From Welwitschia mirabilis (taxonomy: Eukaryota; Gnetophyta; Gnetopsida; Welwitschiales), in contig JBOZIK010000001.1 of the NCBI GenBank assembly GCA_051453625.1, positions 156,420,121-156,484,120 on the forward strand: a DNA stretch of 64,000 nucleotides, given 5' to 3'. This document shows positions 32,831-44,488 of this stretch, piece after piece (positions within the stretch are counted from its first letter, which is position 1; each line of letters begins with the position of its first letter). The notes under the pieces were generated by a model. The model saw only the letters and a program-made list of their open reading frames with translations. It made no database searches and was not told where the DNA came from. Position numbers and translations under genes: made by a program.

Positions 32831-35800
32831 GCTTAGGGGTATTTTAAGCCTTTTAGAAACAAATTGAGCACTTAATGCTTTCAGTTTTCTTTTTGCATGC
32901 CTATGCATGCATTATTTGATGCTTGTATTTTGGTTACGACACTTTTCTTTGCTTTATAGACTTCTTATTTTTCTTAGGATTTGTAATTTTTTCTTATAGG
33001 TGTGTTTCTATTAGGATGTATTATGGTTTATAAAATTTGAAAGTTCAAGCCATTTTTCTATTATTATTTAGTCTTGCATGCAGGGTTTTATTTTTTACTT
33101 TCACCTGTAGGTTTTGTGTGTTTATTTGAATAAAGTTTACAAAGTATTTTCATGTTGGAGAAATTCATTTTTGAAGGTATTTTTCTACTTTGTAGTTTTC
33201 TTTACTTTATAGTGGAAATATATTTTTATAGATGTTACTTTAGCTTTTTGTTATTAAGATTTCCATTTCACTCCCATTCCTTTTTAAAGGGCATCAAGCA
33301 TGAAATATTTGAAGATCCTTTTTTTTAACTCCTTATCTAATAAATTATTAGAGTGAACTTTTGAATATGTTAAAAAATAATATGTTCATAGGTTTTATTT
33401 TGGGGGTAAGTACTATTATTTGACTACCATTTTAAGGATATGAATTTCATTTTTGGTACTTTCTAATATGTCTTTTCTTCTTTAGTTTATTCTATCTCTT
33501 TCAATTATTTAGCTTAAAAGCACTAATTAAATCCTTTGGCATATCATGAAAATAGACTTCTGCCATCCCTTTTATTTTTTAAATACCACAAGCATGTTGT
33601 TTTTTTAGTCTGAAGAGTTTTTAGACATTTGGAAAGCTTCAAAAGAATCATAAAAAATGGAATGCTAAAATATACTAATAACACTAATTGATTTTATCCT
33701 ATAAAGTTTTCTATTCATTACTTTTGTTGAATCTCATTTCTTTCCATCCAAAGTCCTTCTTACTTCAACTCTAAATCTTTTAAGTAAATGAACACAGAAA
33801 AATATAGATGCCAAAAATAAGTAAATTATTAGCAGAAGCAACATAATAAAAAAGATGAAGAAATGAAAAGTTTGTTTTGCTCTTATAAAAGTGTATTCTA
33901 GCGTGACTTCTTTAAAAATATTTTTTTTTCATTGCTTCTGCCAATAATAATGAGACTCTATGTATGATGTCTATTTTTGTGAAATTGGAAATTAGTTCCC
34001 ATTTAGAGGTAACAATATGCATTGGTTATCAAAGAGTTTTCCACAAAAATAAAAATAATTTTTAGACATAAGAAGCCAAGATTTTTACCTTTTATGCTTC
34101 TAGACATTGATAATAAAAAAAACTCATGAAGTACTAAAAAATGTAAAGTCACTCAAGACTGCCTAATATGGAAATTTGAGTAGTTGTTGGTTGCACTTGT
34201 GATTAGTAGAGATAAATTTTAGTTGTAAATTATTCCTCACATGTATGCATTTTTTGAATTAGTATTTCTTTTTTAGCCTTTTTTATTTAGATGCACACAT
34301 CTAAGATTATGTCTTTTTGTAATCATTTTCATAAAATCTATGTACATGTGATTTTTGCTAAGATTTTATCTTAATTTTATGCACATGCTCAAGTTTTAGC
34401 ATTTTTAATGTATTTTGAATTCTTTGGGTATGTTTAAGAATTATAAGCCAAAGATTAATCCGCTTTTATTACATCAGGTTAAGTTAGAATGTGGAGTAAG
34501 ATCCACTTAACATGATCTTTTTCAGATAGATCTCTTTTCACTCATAATTGGAATAGGTAAAGTTAAGTTTGGGATGTTGAGAAAGATCCACTAAACCTAA
34601 CTATATCAAAATCAAACCCCTTATTTCTAATTCATTTTATGTTTTCTTGTAGTTAATGCCATCTAGCCTTTTAATTTGTTTAATGTTTAAAATTGGAAAC
34701 TCCTAAATCCTTAAATATATTACATTTTTTTACTAGCATTAATTCTTCCTTAGTGCTAAGCATGTGAAGCCTAATAAAGACATTGATCTATTGATCTGTG
34801 TTAAAATATGTCATCATCTGAGCTTATTATGTAGTCTTTAATTATCATAACTATGTGATTTGAACCATAAAAAAAGAAATAACTCTTTATATTTAAAACC
34901 TCTAAGGCATATAGAGATCCACATTTCTATACATGCCTTAATAATCAACACTGTATTGAGTGAATACTCAAGAAAGGATGATAGGATCTACTTAGATTTC
35001 ATCATCAAGTTTATTGGAAGGCATTAAGTATAGTAATTTAAAATTTATTAAGTTTGAGGTATTTGTAAATCACCAACATTACATCATACTCCTTTAAGGG
35101 CATATATTATTGGTAACTAAAATTAACTAATGATTTGGATTTCCTAGCAAGGTGATTCATACTTTATGCTTTTACTCTTTTAGGAGATAAGAATAATAAC
35201 CTTGGAAGGGACATGGTTACTCTTAAGTTTGGGAGTATGACTTAACACTAATAAAGTTTTTAACTTAATCATTTAATGATTTAGACACCTTGCATTTGAA
35301 AAATTATCATGCTTACATAAGAATTATAAGTAAATTAATTTATTTTTTTCTATAGATGTGATTCTATCATAATGTCTTTTTTGAGTTCTTATCACTTTGT
35401 CATTTCATCATACTAGTGTAGATTTTATAGATCATTTGAATTATGCATGTGAGTAAGATCTCTTTCAAGTTGACTATGTATTTTTTAACATCTTTTCATA
35501 TCATTATGAGTTAGGTGATCACTTGAATTATGGATTTGAGTAAGATTCCTTTTAATTTAACTATAGAATTTTCCCCCTTTCCCCTCTTCTCCTCCTCATA
35601 TAGCTTTTTCATCTGTATTTGACAAGATTTCTTAATGCAATAAGTAAGATTCTATTTGTTCCTCTTTTTTTTTTTAAAGTTATAGATGTAAGAAAGATCA
35701 TCTTAATAATTGACTATACCTCACCACTTGTCGTTTTCTCTTTCTTATCTCTTTACTATGGCCACTACAAAGGGAAAGTTTCAAATCTTGTTAGACTTCT

Positions 35801-35999
35801 TCATACTAATAATAATGACTAGCATCACAGTAACCATACATGTCACTCTTTAAGACGATCAAACTTAGAAGAATTGGCATTAAGGTTTCATGTCCATCAC
35901 GCATACATATGGTTTTGTCAAATATTTCTTTTGAGAAATCACATGTTCCTCTTTATCTTGAGAATGAAGAAAATGATTAAGAATTCATAAATATAAAAT
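32831..35999. other. Unassigned, possibly Athila-type 3' non-coding DNA
   Basis: No coding motif. 'AAGTTTGGG' phrases at about 34567 and 35216 are reminiscent of the non-coding 3' part of Athila-like elements (weak). A 16-bp inverted repeat with one mismatch lies at 33825-33840 and 33933-33948. A direct repeat of 86-bp period starts at 35431 and 35517 ('TTGAATTATG(C/G)AT.TGAGTAAGAT'). Confidence 0.35.
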
Positions 36000-36812
36000 T
36001 AACTAAAATCATGTAAAGATATATGGATTTGTACAATAATAAGTCAAATAGCTTGAAGCAAGAAAAGTTACACCAACTTCATTACATTATGGGATACATT
36101 CTATTTAAAGAATGACTTAGAGATAATCAATCTCATTATAAGTATGAACAATTTACATTACAAGGGGAAAAAAATGTAATAACTGATTGCACAAATGATT
36201 GATATCAATGTAAAGATTGCTAAAAGTGATTCACATAACCAAGTTTGCATACATTACATCAACTTGATTAGATGTTGTTTAGAGGATTTAACTCTACATA
36301 GCTACATTATGTTATTGCATGATAGTAGTCAACTACCATACATAATATTTAACATTCTTAGTCCACATATTATTACTACTAAAGCATAGTCAAATCTTAC
36401 TAGCTTCTCATCCTTTGATGTTACATTCCAATGATCAAATTTTCATAGCGAGTCTCATCCCAAAAATTATTTTTTAAGTAAATAACATTTTTATAATGAT
36501 AAAAATCATGACAAGAATCAATCTTCTAAAAAATAGTAATTAACTTCACCTATGCAATGACATTAGTTTTAGACAAAAAATAAACCACATTAAATAATGT
36601 TACTCTAAAGAAGAACACATATTAATGTTTATGCTTTAGATGACAAGATCACACTACCAATTATTATGGAATATCTTAAGATAAAATCAAAGCTACTTCT
36701 AAGACAAATTCTCTTACTAATGACTCTGGTTTTATTGATAATGATAAATACTATACATGCAATTCCATGTTTTAATATCATGATTTTACATGTATGAGTG
36801 GAATCATACTTC

Positions 36813-36822
36813 NNNNNNNNNN
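36813..36822. other. Assembly gap (10 N)
   Basis: Short N run immediately before the copia protease. Confidence 0.99.
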
Positions 36823-37980
36823 AATCTTGAATTCTTGATATTAGTGCAACTAGATAGATGACTTATAAGCATGACTTCTTTGATGATTACATAACATAGT
36901 GTAATCAAGTTAAATTGGTAGATAGAACTATAGCTTCTATAGGTCATGGTTTAGTTACCTTTAAATTGTCTTCTCTTTTATAGTGAACAATTTTTCATGT
37001 TTTAGATACTTCCTCTTTGAGATCTCATGTTGTCATGCTTTTCACACTAATGAAAGAAGATCATTCTGTTTTCATAATAAAGAATTTAATCAATAGTTTT
37101 TATGTTTCTTAGAAACTTGCCGTTAAAGGATACAAAAATAGAAAACCAGTGTACCTTAAAAGATGAATTAATATTTTTGAAATTACCTACAATTTTTCAC
37201 AGGAAGAAGTTTTCCCATTGCTAATATGACATGCTTACTTGCGTCATCCCGATCCTTCTTCCTCAAATAAAATGTATGAGAATGAAATTCAAATTATTTC
37301 TTCCATTTCATGTGATTTTTCTTAATTAAAAGCATGTATAGTGAATAAAGTAACACAAATAACTTTTCTACTAGTATATGACATATTGATTGAAAGCTTA
37401 TACTCATTCACTATGATCTATGTGTTTTAATTTTGGTTCCTACACTTGAAGGATATTACCACTTCATATATTCTATAAATTATTTTTGATGTATGAATTA
37501 TGTGTATTTAATGGAATTTAAATCTTTTACTTTAAATATTGTTAATATTTTCAAAGAAAAAGTGAAAAAGAAATCTAGTTCTAAGATAAAGAATTTCCAC
37601 CTTAATAATGATGGTAAATATACATTGACTAAATTTAATAACTTTCTTTCTTCAGAAGGAAAGTGTCATCTAAATTCATGCCCAATAAAATATTAATATA
37701 ATAACATGGCTAAAGAATTTAATTAAAGCATTTAATGATGTACTTTAATAGTTGTAAAAGCTATTGGTGCGATGAAGGTATTAGTATCACCATATGTCTC
37801 AACAACTGGATTGGCCATGCTTATAAAAAGGGAATATCCCCTACTAAAAATGGCATACATACTAAATCATTTTTATGTGTTTGGATGTATTTCTCATAAT
37901 CATATTCCTAACAAAAATCATGATAAACTTGGTGTGCATTCTTATGTTAGTATATTTATGGGATATCCAAGTAGATAAAC
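36823..37980 (+). pseudogene. Ty1/copia protease and integrase
   Basis: Protease: ILDISATR, stop, MTYKHDFF, then VKLVDRTIASIGHG, matching the copia 'WILDSGATRHMT' and 'V.VADG....GIG' blocks, with the catalytic Asp kept (36837-36839). Integrase: IHYDLCV (first catalytic Asp, 37415-37417), VPTLEGYYHFIYSINYF, YLMEFKSFTLNIVNIFKE, then LNNDGKYT at 37601-37624. In that block, former Asp, Gly and Glu appear as Asn, Asp and Lys, all explicable by G-to-A. The C-terminal block HFYVFGCISHNHIPNK...SIFMGYPS (37868-37975) matches 'VFGC.A.V..P...R.KLD....FIGY'. Stops and frameshifts are present. Confidence 0.88.
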
Positions 37981-38479
37981 AAGATATTGCATGTACCTTT
38001 TTTAATTAGTATAAAAGCATAATCTCTTATGATATCATGTTATATAAAACTTCACAAAGAAATTCTTGGTTTGATCTTTTTAAGCTTTATTCTTACTCTT
38101 ACCTCATGAAAGTATTTGATGCTCATTGTCTAATGGTTAAGAAGGTAGATATCTTTGCCATCTTTAACAGATCAATTCCTTCCACTCAATATGGTTTTTT
38201 TTACTATGTAACCTAGACAAATTAACTAATTTTTTGTGTTAATAATAAATGAATATGGTTTCAACAGCAACTCATTGTATTATTCTTATGAAAATGCTAA
38301 CCTCACCTAAAGATGAAAATAATATACTAGATTAGAGTCTACTCTCTAAGATGTTTGTGAGGATGAAAAGGTAAAAATTAGAACTAAGAAGATCTCTCAT
38401 ATATATTATGAATATGATGATGAACTTCATTTAATTTTTGCTGATGACTCAACCTTATTTAAATATTCCATTAGAAAAG

Positions 38480-39070
38480 ACCAATGGATTCAATTCATGA
38501 AATAATAATCTACTATTCCCATGAAAATGATACATGGGAGGTAGTCGAATTTTTATTAGGTTGCATCTTGTTACCTAATAAATGGATTCTCCATAATAAC
38601 TATAAAATAGATAATACTCTTAAAAGAAATAAAGATTAGCTTGTTGTTGAAGGCCTATGTTAAACAAAAAGATTAGACTACAATGAAGTCTTTATATCAA
38701 AATATAAATGAGCTACCATCAAAATTGGGATTGCTTTAACATCTTAGAAGGAATGGAAATTGCACCAATTAGATATAAAAACTACCTTTGTTAATAGATA
38801 TTTAAGAAAAGAAATATATATAATGTAACTTAAGGGATTTGACATGAAAGGTAACGAATTAAAAAATCTATAGACTAATTAAGTCATTGTATGAGATAAA
38901 ATAAGCTCTAAGAGCATGACATATAAAACTAACCAATTACTTGAGCACCATTAGAATTATACTATGTAACTATTAAGATGTATATGCTACATTATTCATC
39001 AAATTCATTGGAAATAGATCTACATATATAGTGGTTATGTAGATAATATGTTAGTAATTGTTAATGATGA
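38480..39070 (+). pseudogene. Ty1/copia reverse transcriptase
   Basis: Plus-strand translation gives NDTWEVVEFLLGCILLPNKW (copia 'N.TW.LV..P.....I..KWV'), LKRNKD, stop, LVVEGLC, LDYNEVFISKYK, TTIKIG-like, WKLHQLDIKTTFVNRYLRKE and GFD. The first catalytic Asp (QLDIKTTF) is retained. The YVDD box is YVDN at 39036-39047, the second Asp codon being AAT. Trp, Gln and Arg positions have become stops. One main frame carries most of the domain from 38500 to 38850. Confidence 0.88.
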
Positions 39071-39349
39071 AATACATACAAGTCAGAAAAAAGTAAGGCA
39101 TTTAAAATTTTTGATCTAGGATTAGTTAAATTATACATTAGAGATATGCTTTAAAAATTTGAACTAAAACATGTTGTTACATCTTAAGAACATAACGCAA
39201 AAATATGCGTTGATGAAGATTTGAAATTAGCAAATGAAACTAAATACAAAAGGATAATAGTTAGTATTCCTTATTTATGTTTCCAACATTAGACTTGACA
39301 TCTCATATGTAATTAGTATTTTATCTAGATATGTTTATGCATTAAAGGT

Positions 39350-39450
39350 TTGATAGTTAAATGGTACTATAAGAGTATTAAGACATTTGTAAAAGATAAA
39401 AGACTTAGATTCAAGTCCCACATATAAGAAAAAATATCAATTTATCTTAA
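39350..39450 (+). mobile_element. tRNA-derived SINE-like insertion inside copia
   Basis: ATAGTTAAATGGTACTATAA near 39356 resembles a tRNA A-box region, and GATTCAAGTCCC near 39410-39421 resembles a B box, about 45 bp apart. The copia RNase H reading (ISYVISILSRYVYAL) stops just before it, and copia-like sequence resumes afterwards. No clear poly-A or target-site duplication was seen, so a tRNA pseudogene is an alternative. Confidence 0.4.
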
Positions 39451-39479
39451 AAGAATATTTTGACTCTAATTTTGATGGA

Positions 39480-39890
39480 CAATAAAAAATGTCATTCTCA
39501 ACATTAAGATATATTATATTCTTAGGAATATTATATTAATATTTATGGTCCAAGGGCTAGAGATTGATAACATGGTCCTCTATAGAAGTATAATATATAG
39601 CTGAATCTAAAGCATGTTATAAGATTGAATTGTTGAAAAAAATTTTAGAAGAAGTAAACTTGAAGAAAACAAACACACCCAAGTCATTCATTGACAACCA
39701 ATCTTCTATCTGCATAGTAAAATTACCTAATGCAATATTAGAGGATAACATTTTCATGTGGAGATCCATAAAATTAAGGAACTTATATAGCATGAATTTA
39801 TTATATTAATATGTTATCTAATCATAGAACAAATATCTAACATTCTAAGAAGATAGCTTGGTTAAAAAATGTTCTAATATTTTCAATATA
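39480..39890 (+). pseudogene. Ty1/copia RNase H
   Basis: After WSSIEV and a stop, the frame reads YIAESKACYKIELLKKILEE and FIDNQSSICIVKLPNAI. This matches the copia RNase H blocks 'S..EAEY.A...A..E..WL..LL.ELG' and 'CDNQSAI.L..NP'. The catalytic Asp in FIDNQSS is present. The end near 39840-39890 (NKYLTF, stop, EDSLVKKCSNIFNII) fits the usual 'T..Q.AD..TK.L....F' tail. It is frameshifted from the RT and interrupted by the SINE-like insertion. Confidence 0.75.
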
Positions 39891-40337
39891 ATATAAGATT
39901 GACTATAGTTGATGTAATTTATTTTTCCATTTATATCAAGCTTTATTTGACTTTTAGAGTAACTGAGAAAAGCCTCTTTTAATTCTAGTACTATAGGATG
40001 TTTAGTATATTTTTTTAATACTATGGGATGTATAGTACATTTTTTTTCTAGCATTGTAAAATGTGTAATGTATAAATCTTTTTGCCTTGAGATGTGTAGC
40101 AATAATTTGACTGCTTTTTTATGAAATAGATTCCTTACATAGCAACTCCTTTTTAAGGAGGTTTATAGGCCATATTTTCATGGCTTTCCTCTATAGGTAC
40201 TCTAGTTTTACTAGAAGAGAAGATATTCCAACATTGAGAGGGAAATTTATAGGACACAATAAGTTACACCATGATACTATACTTAGGATAAAAATTTAAT
40301 CCTTATGAAATTATAGTTAGATGTGCTTGATAATAAA
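39891..40337. other. Possible copia 3' LTR or untranslated region
   Basis: Non-coding, with an internal short repeat (TACTATAGGATGTTTAGTA and TACTATGGGATGTATAGTA, near 39988 and 40019). Position suggests copia 3' sequence, but no paired LTR was found. Confidence 0.3.
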
Positions 40338-40815
40338 NNNNNNNNNNNNNNNNNNNNNNNNNNNNNNNNNNNNNNNNNNNNNNNNNNNNNNNNNNNNNNN
40401 NNNNNNNNNNNNNNNNNNNNNNNNNNNNNNNNNNNNNNNNNNNNNNNNNNNNNNNNNNNNNNNNNNNNNNNNNNNNNNNNNNNNNNNNNNNNNNNNNNNN
40501 NNNNNNNNNNNNNNNNNNNNNNNNNNNNNNNNNNNNNNNNNNNNNNNNNNNNNNNNNNNNNNNNNNNNNNNNNNNNNNNNNNNNNNNNNNNNNNNNNNNN
40601 NNNNNNNNNNNNNNNNNNNNNNNNNNNNNNNNNNNNNNNNNNNNNNNNNNNNNNNNNNNNNNNNNNNNNNNNNNNNNNNNNNNNNNNNNNNNNNNNNNNN
40701 NNNNNNNNNNNNNNNNNNNNNNNNNNNNNNNNNNNNNNNNNNNNNNNNNNNNNNNNNNNNNNNNNNNNNNNNNNNNNNNNNNNNNNNNNNNNNNNNNNNN
40801 NNNNNNNNNNNNNNN
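40338..40815. other. Assembly gap (478 N)
   Basis: The nine bases GATAATAAA end the left flank and also start the right flank. This could reflect overlap at the join. Reading frames across the gap are artefacts. Confidence 0.99.
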
Positions 40816-41290
40816 GATAATAAAAGAAAGACACATATTTTATAAAAGATAAGAAAATAAAAGGGGTTTTTAAAAATATTACTCAAAGTTTTAGATTTGT
40901 CTCCTTGCATTTTGTAAAGTTAATATACTAAAACATCTGTTAAAAGTTTATTTGGGCTTTTAATAATATTAACTTTCCACTTGAAACATGTAACATGTAC
41001 TAATTCAAACTACAATTCTATATGAAAGTGCTATAATGTAATAAAATTCTAGCCAAAAGATACCCCTTAAAAATGTGAAGCACATCCTAAATTGCATTGT
41101 AATTATGTAATGATGCATGCATGGTTTAATAACTATTGATCTTTAATATTGTGATTTGGTATTGCAGCATTTGCTTAATGGATTTAATATTATTGTTCTT
41201 AAATGCCTTCTAAATTGGTTCCTCATTAAGAAACTTGAATATTTATAGAGGATCCCTTATTTTCTAAATATTTTCTTCCCTTAATCTTAT
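40816..41290. repeat. Dispersed repeat family R, copy 2
   Basis: About 41060-41225 matches 51320-51480 on the same strand (shared 'ACCCCTTAAAA', 'AAATTGCAT', 'CTTAATGGATTTAAT' and 'CCTTCTAAAT' in the same order). The first part (40816-40920) resembles 32710-32830. Confidence 0.6.
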
Positions 41291-41399
41291 GGTTTCAACA
41301 AATGTACATGTATGATAAGATAGCATACATCTATTTGACTAATTCAAATGGAAACAAGTAAATTATGACTAGCTAAATCTTGTGAGAAAGATCTATAAT

Positions 41400-42000
41400 A
41401 TTATATTAGAATTAACAATATATGGATTTAATTCATTTACCAACATTATTAATTCTTATAATTTTTTTCCAATAATCACAATGGCATACAATCATCCCCA
41501 CAATTACACATGAGAAAAAGATCAATGATGATGTTACTATTAATTCTTAAGCCTAAGCAATAGAATATTAACATCTATATTTACTTATAGACTTTAGTAA
41601 TAGGATTAAATGAATTATGATTTAAAGGTGTTGACACCTATGATGCATATAGTAAAAGGAAGTTTAAGATGTGTGTCATACTTACATGAATAATAAATGA
41701 CTTTCCTACATATGAAAACATATCAAGCTAGAGTATAAGGTAGAAATTTGCATATAATAATAAATTCTATTCTTGTATACAAAAATTTATTTAGGTAGAG
41801 TATAAATAAGAAATTTTCATATCCTATTTGTCAAAAGAACACAGTGTATAAATATATATCTCATAGTTGCAAACTATGTTATAAAGGACATAGGTTATTT
41901 TTGCTACTGTATGATCTCTTGCACACATAGAAGACAACTTCTAATAGTTAAGTTAATCTTGAAAATGCTGTAAGACTGGTAACATAAAAAGAAATATCAA
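41400..42000 (+). pseudogene. CACTA TNP2 transposase core remnant (Transposase_21-like)
   Basis: Plus-strand frames give LTIYGFNSFTNIINSYNFF (about 41408-41466, TNP2 'L..DGFNPFGN....YS.WPV'), ILKPKQ, stop, NINIYIYL, GLNEL, then GVDTYDAYSKRKFKM, CVILT, stop, IINDFPTYENISS (to about 41732). Later come SHSCKLCYKGHRLFL (41860-41905), equivalent to the 'GKK.CYMGHRRFLP' block. These are consecutive hallmark blocks of plant CACTA transposases that bind and cut the termini. Trp and Gln codons are stops, and frameshifts occur. Confidence 0.82.
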
Positions 42001-42331
42001 ATATTCTAAGTGGTTTTTAAAATTCTTGGAAAAAAATCAAATTCAATCAAAAGTAATAAAGGATAACAAATGCAATTAATAATAATAAAAAAATTATGGG
42101 GTAAAAGATGAGGTTTATGTTTTATAGGCTTTTTGTACTAGAAAGTATGTTTAATAATTGGCCTATAGTTTTTTATTATGTTCTTGAATTTTATGACTAG
42201 TGCATCCTAATTTCCTACATACTAGATGATATGTTTGTAGCACTTTTTTATACAAACTTAGACTCAACTTGAATGCCCTATATATTATAAAAGAACATTT
42301 GTAATAGTATCATTAAAACCAGATTGAACAT

Positions 42332-43080
42332 ATGGGAGAAAACAATAATGAGATAATTTCATATAAAGTTTATATGGTTGTTAGACCTAGCATGATTCTC
42401 CAAGATAAAAGTGAATTAAAGCACCACTTACCTTCAAGTGCTTACACATTGTGTTGGAAGAAGAAACAAAGGTTGTTTGAGACATTACAATATTTAAAAG
42501 TCTTAGATGAATGATCCTTAAATGTTTCAATCTAGAAGTATAAAGTAATAGATATCAAAATCCATGATTATCATATTCTGATGCAACAACCACTTCTATT
42601 AACTATTTAAATTATTCTTCCAAGTCATGTTTATAACATGGTTATAAATGTTTATCATTTTTATAGGGAGATATACATGAACACTGTAGAATAGAACAAA
42701 ATAATGTGTTGTACAAATGAAAAACACATACCTTATGTTTACTTGAGAACCTCTGTTTACCTTCGTTTTTTAATATCATGATTTATTTTCAATTCATGTA
42801 ATGTAAGAACTAAAGTCATGGGGACCAGTGTAGTATAGGAAAATATATCCATTTGAGAGATTAGAATGTTTACTACTTTTAATCATAATGCATGTTACTT
42901 ATGTACAAATTTTCTTAGTACTACCAATCATATGTAAATGTGTATCCTCAAGGATTATGTCAGGAATCACATAAGGCCTAAAGGTTACATTACTAAATGC
43001 TATGTCACATAGGAGATTATAATGTTTTACTTTAAATATATTGATGATCTTAAAACATTTGAGAACAGAAGGAGTAAAAT
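42332..43080 (+). pseudogene. CACTA DUF4218-like C-terminal part
   Basis: The frame opening at 42332 ends LPSSAYTLCWKKKQRLFETL and YLKVLDE, matching the '(L)PPA.YTLS..E...FC..L..VKVPDGY' lead-in. Then come NVSI, IKIHDYHILMQQPLLL and LPSHVYNMV (42536-42650), corresponding to 'SNISRCV...K..GLKSHD.HVLMQQLLP.A.R..L'. Next are KVMGTSVV and LKDYVRNHIRPKGYITKCYV (42930-43005), corresponding to 'LK.YVRN..RPEGCI.E.Y'. The order and spacing are clear despite stops. Confidence 0.82.
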
Positions 43081-43506
43081 GAGATAAAGGATGGTAATGC
43101 TTCCATGATGAGATAAAAAATGTGTTGGAATGGTTATTGTATTATATTAAACAATGAGGGAATGAGAACACAAATATGTGATTTTTATTAAATATTTAGT
43201 TCAATCATAAATCTAGTAAAATTTTAGATATCTTTCTTGTTGTTTTGGTATAATAAATATGAAATAAGTTGATGTTATTAGCTACATAATGACTAGTAAT
43301 GTATAGGTGGAATTAAGAATTCCTTGGGAACTCTACCATGGGGAATGATAAAATGGAAGAAATGATGCTTCAAGAAAAACATGTTAGAGTTACCTAAATG
43401 GTTTTACTATAAGGTACATGAAAAATTTGCAAATGTAATTTAAATTCCTTGGTTAAATATTAATAACATGATATTTTAGATGTAGCTATTTTTGTGCAGA
43501 TTCAAT

Positions 43507-43690
43507 AATTAATGACTGCTCACTAAAGTGGTAAGATCACAGACACATGGGCCCAGAGGTCTAAAGTTCAAACCTCGATAGTGCCAGAGAATACAAATAG
43601 AATAGATTTCATAAGCCTAAGTTTCACTAGGCATTTGTGTAACACAAAATTACTTACATGCTATCTCTTCAAAGGAAAAAAAAAAAAAAT
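43507..43690 (+). mobile_element. tRNA-derived SINE with poly-A tail, nested in the CACTA element
   Basis: The 5' part resembles a tRNA: TGCTCACTAAAGTGGTAAGA (A-box region, about 43515-43534) and AGTTCAAACCT (B box, 43565-43575), about 40 bp apart. The 3' end is a run of A (about 43675-43689). Flanking sequence TGCAGATTCAA at 43496-43506 and TGCAGATCTAA at 43691-43701 gives an 11-bp target-site duplication with two transition differences. Total length is about 184 bp, typical for a plant SINE. It lies between the DUF4218 and DUF4216 remnants. Confidence 0.75.
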
Positions 43691-43984
43691 TGCAGATCTA
43701 ACAGGAAATCCATGCTAGTCCAATCTCAATACATAATGAAATGTACTTATTTTTTTGGGTTTAAAAAAATGGCACTAAGATACCCCTTATACCAAATAAA
43801 TGGGTATTTTTCCCACATACAAGAAAAATTGAAAAGATATAATAGCCAAAATAGTGAAGTATTCATGCAAAGTATAGTGATTTATTGGCATATTGCAAAA
43901 GATAAAAATAATGAATTAGATCACTTAACTATTATGGTATGATAACTAACATCTTAATTTTATATTGTTAAGTATGTGATATAG

Positions 43985-44185
43985 TGATTTTCAATGTAAT
44001 TAGTTTAATATGGGGAAAGATGGGTTCAGGGTTGACAAGCACAATTTTAATATGGTTAATGTCAAAAAGTGATCATCAAATAAGCCATCTTTTTTTATGA
44101 AACAAGTAAGGTAGGTATTTCATGCTAAGAATGTCTATGATCCTCATTGGAATGTTAGTGTAAGCATCATAAAGAGATGTATTTA
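43985..44185 (+). pseudogene. CACTA DUF4216-like remnant
   Basis: One plus-strand frame reads FNMGKDGFRVDKHNFNMVNV (about 44005-44065) and, after a stop, KPSFFMKQVR, stop, VFHAKNVYDPHWNVSVSII (to about 44173). This corresponds to the DUF4216 blocks 'C.WF.....G.KVDK.GFT.VN' and 'DPFILA.QA.QVFYV.DP.DP.W.VV', which end plant CACTA transposase proteins. Confidence 0.8.
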
Positions 44186-44488
44186 AAGAGAACGAAGATG
44201 TCATGAATGACATAATTAGCGTAACATCATTCTCTATTAGCAAAAAGAAGAGAGGGGGGATAGAAATTTTATGTCTATTCCTATTAATAGTGACATGCTC
44301 AAAGAGTATTTATTAACATATACTAATGTTCTTGTCATAAGGTCGAATAAGCCAATGAACTATGATTCTCACCACCTAGTGAGATAATGAAGAAGAATAT
44401 GAAGATGCTAATGACAAGGAAAATGAATAGAAATATAAAGAGACTAAGAGTGATAAATAAATCACCAAGATAAATAGAAGGGTTACCA

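Larger units (their letters stand above)
36000..39890 (+). mobile_element. Decayed Ty1/copia retrotransposon (internal region)
   Basis: Plus-strand order protease, integrase, RT, RNase H is diagnostic of Ty1/copia. Protease starts at 36831, integrase lies at about 37390-37980, RT at 38480-39070 and RNase H at 39560-39890. 36000-36812 is the expected gag position but only weakly recognisable. LTRs, PBS and polypurine tract were not identified, so the true ends lie outside this range. A SINE-like insertion interrupts it at 39350-39450. Confidence 0.85.

Noticed and set aside
36195-36389. Host gene encoding a small protein
   Set aside because: Lies where copia gag is expected, with stops around it; no evidence of an independent gene.
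43513-43580. Functional tRNA gene
   Set aside because: Only A-box and B-box-like segments are present, without a full cloverleaf, and it is followed by a poly-A tail and flanked by a duplication: a SINE.
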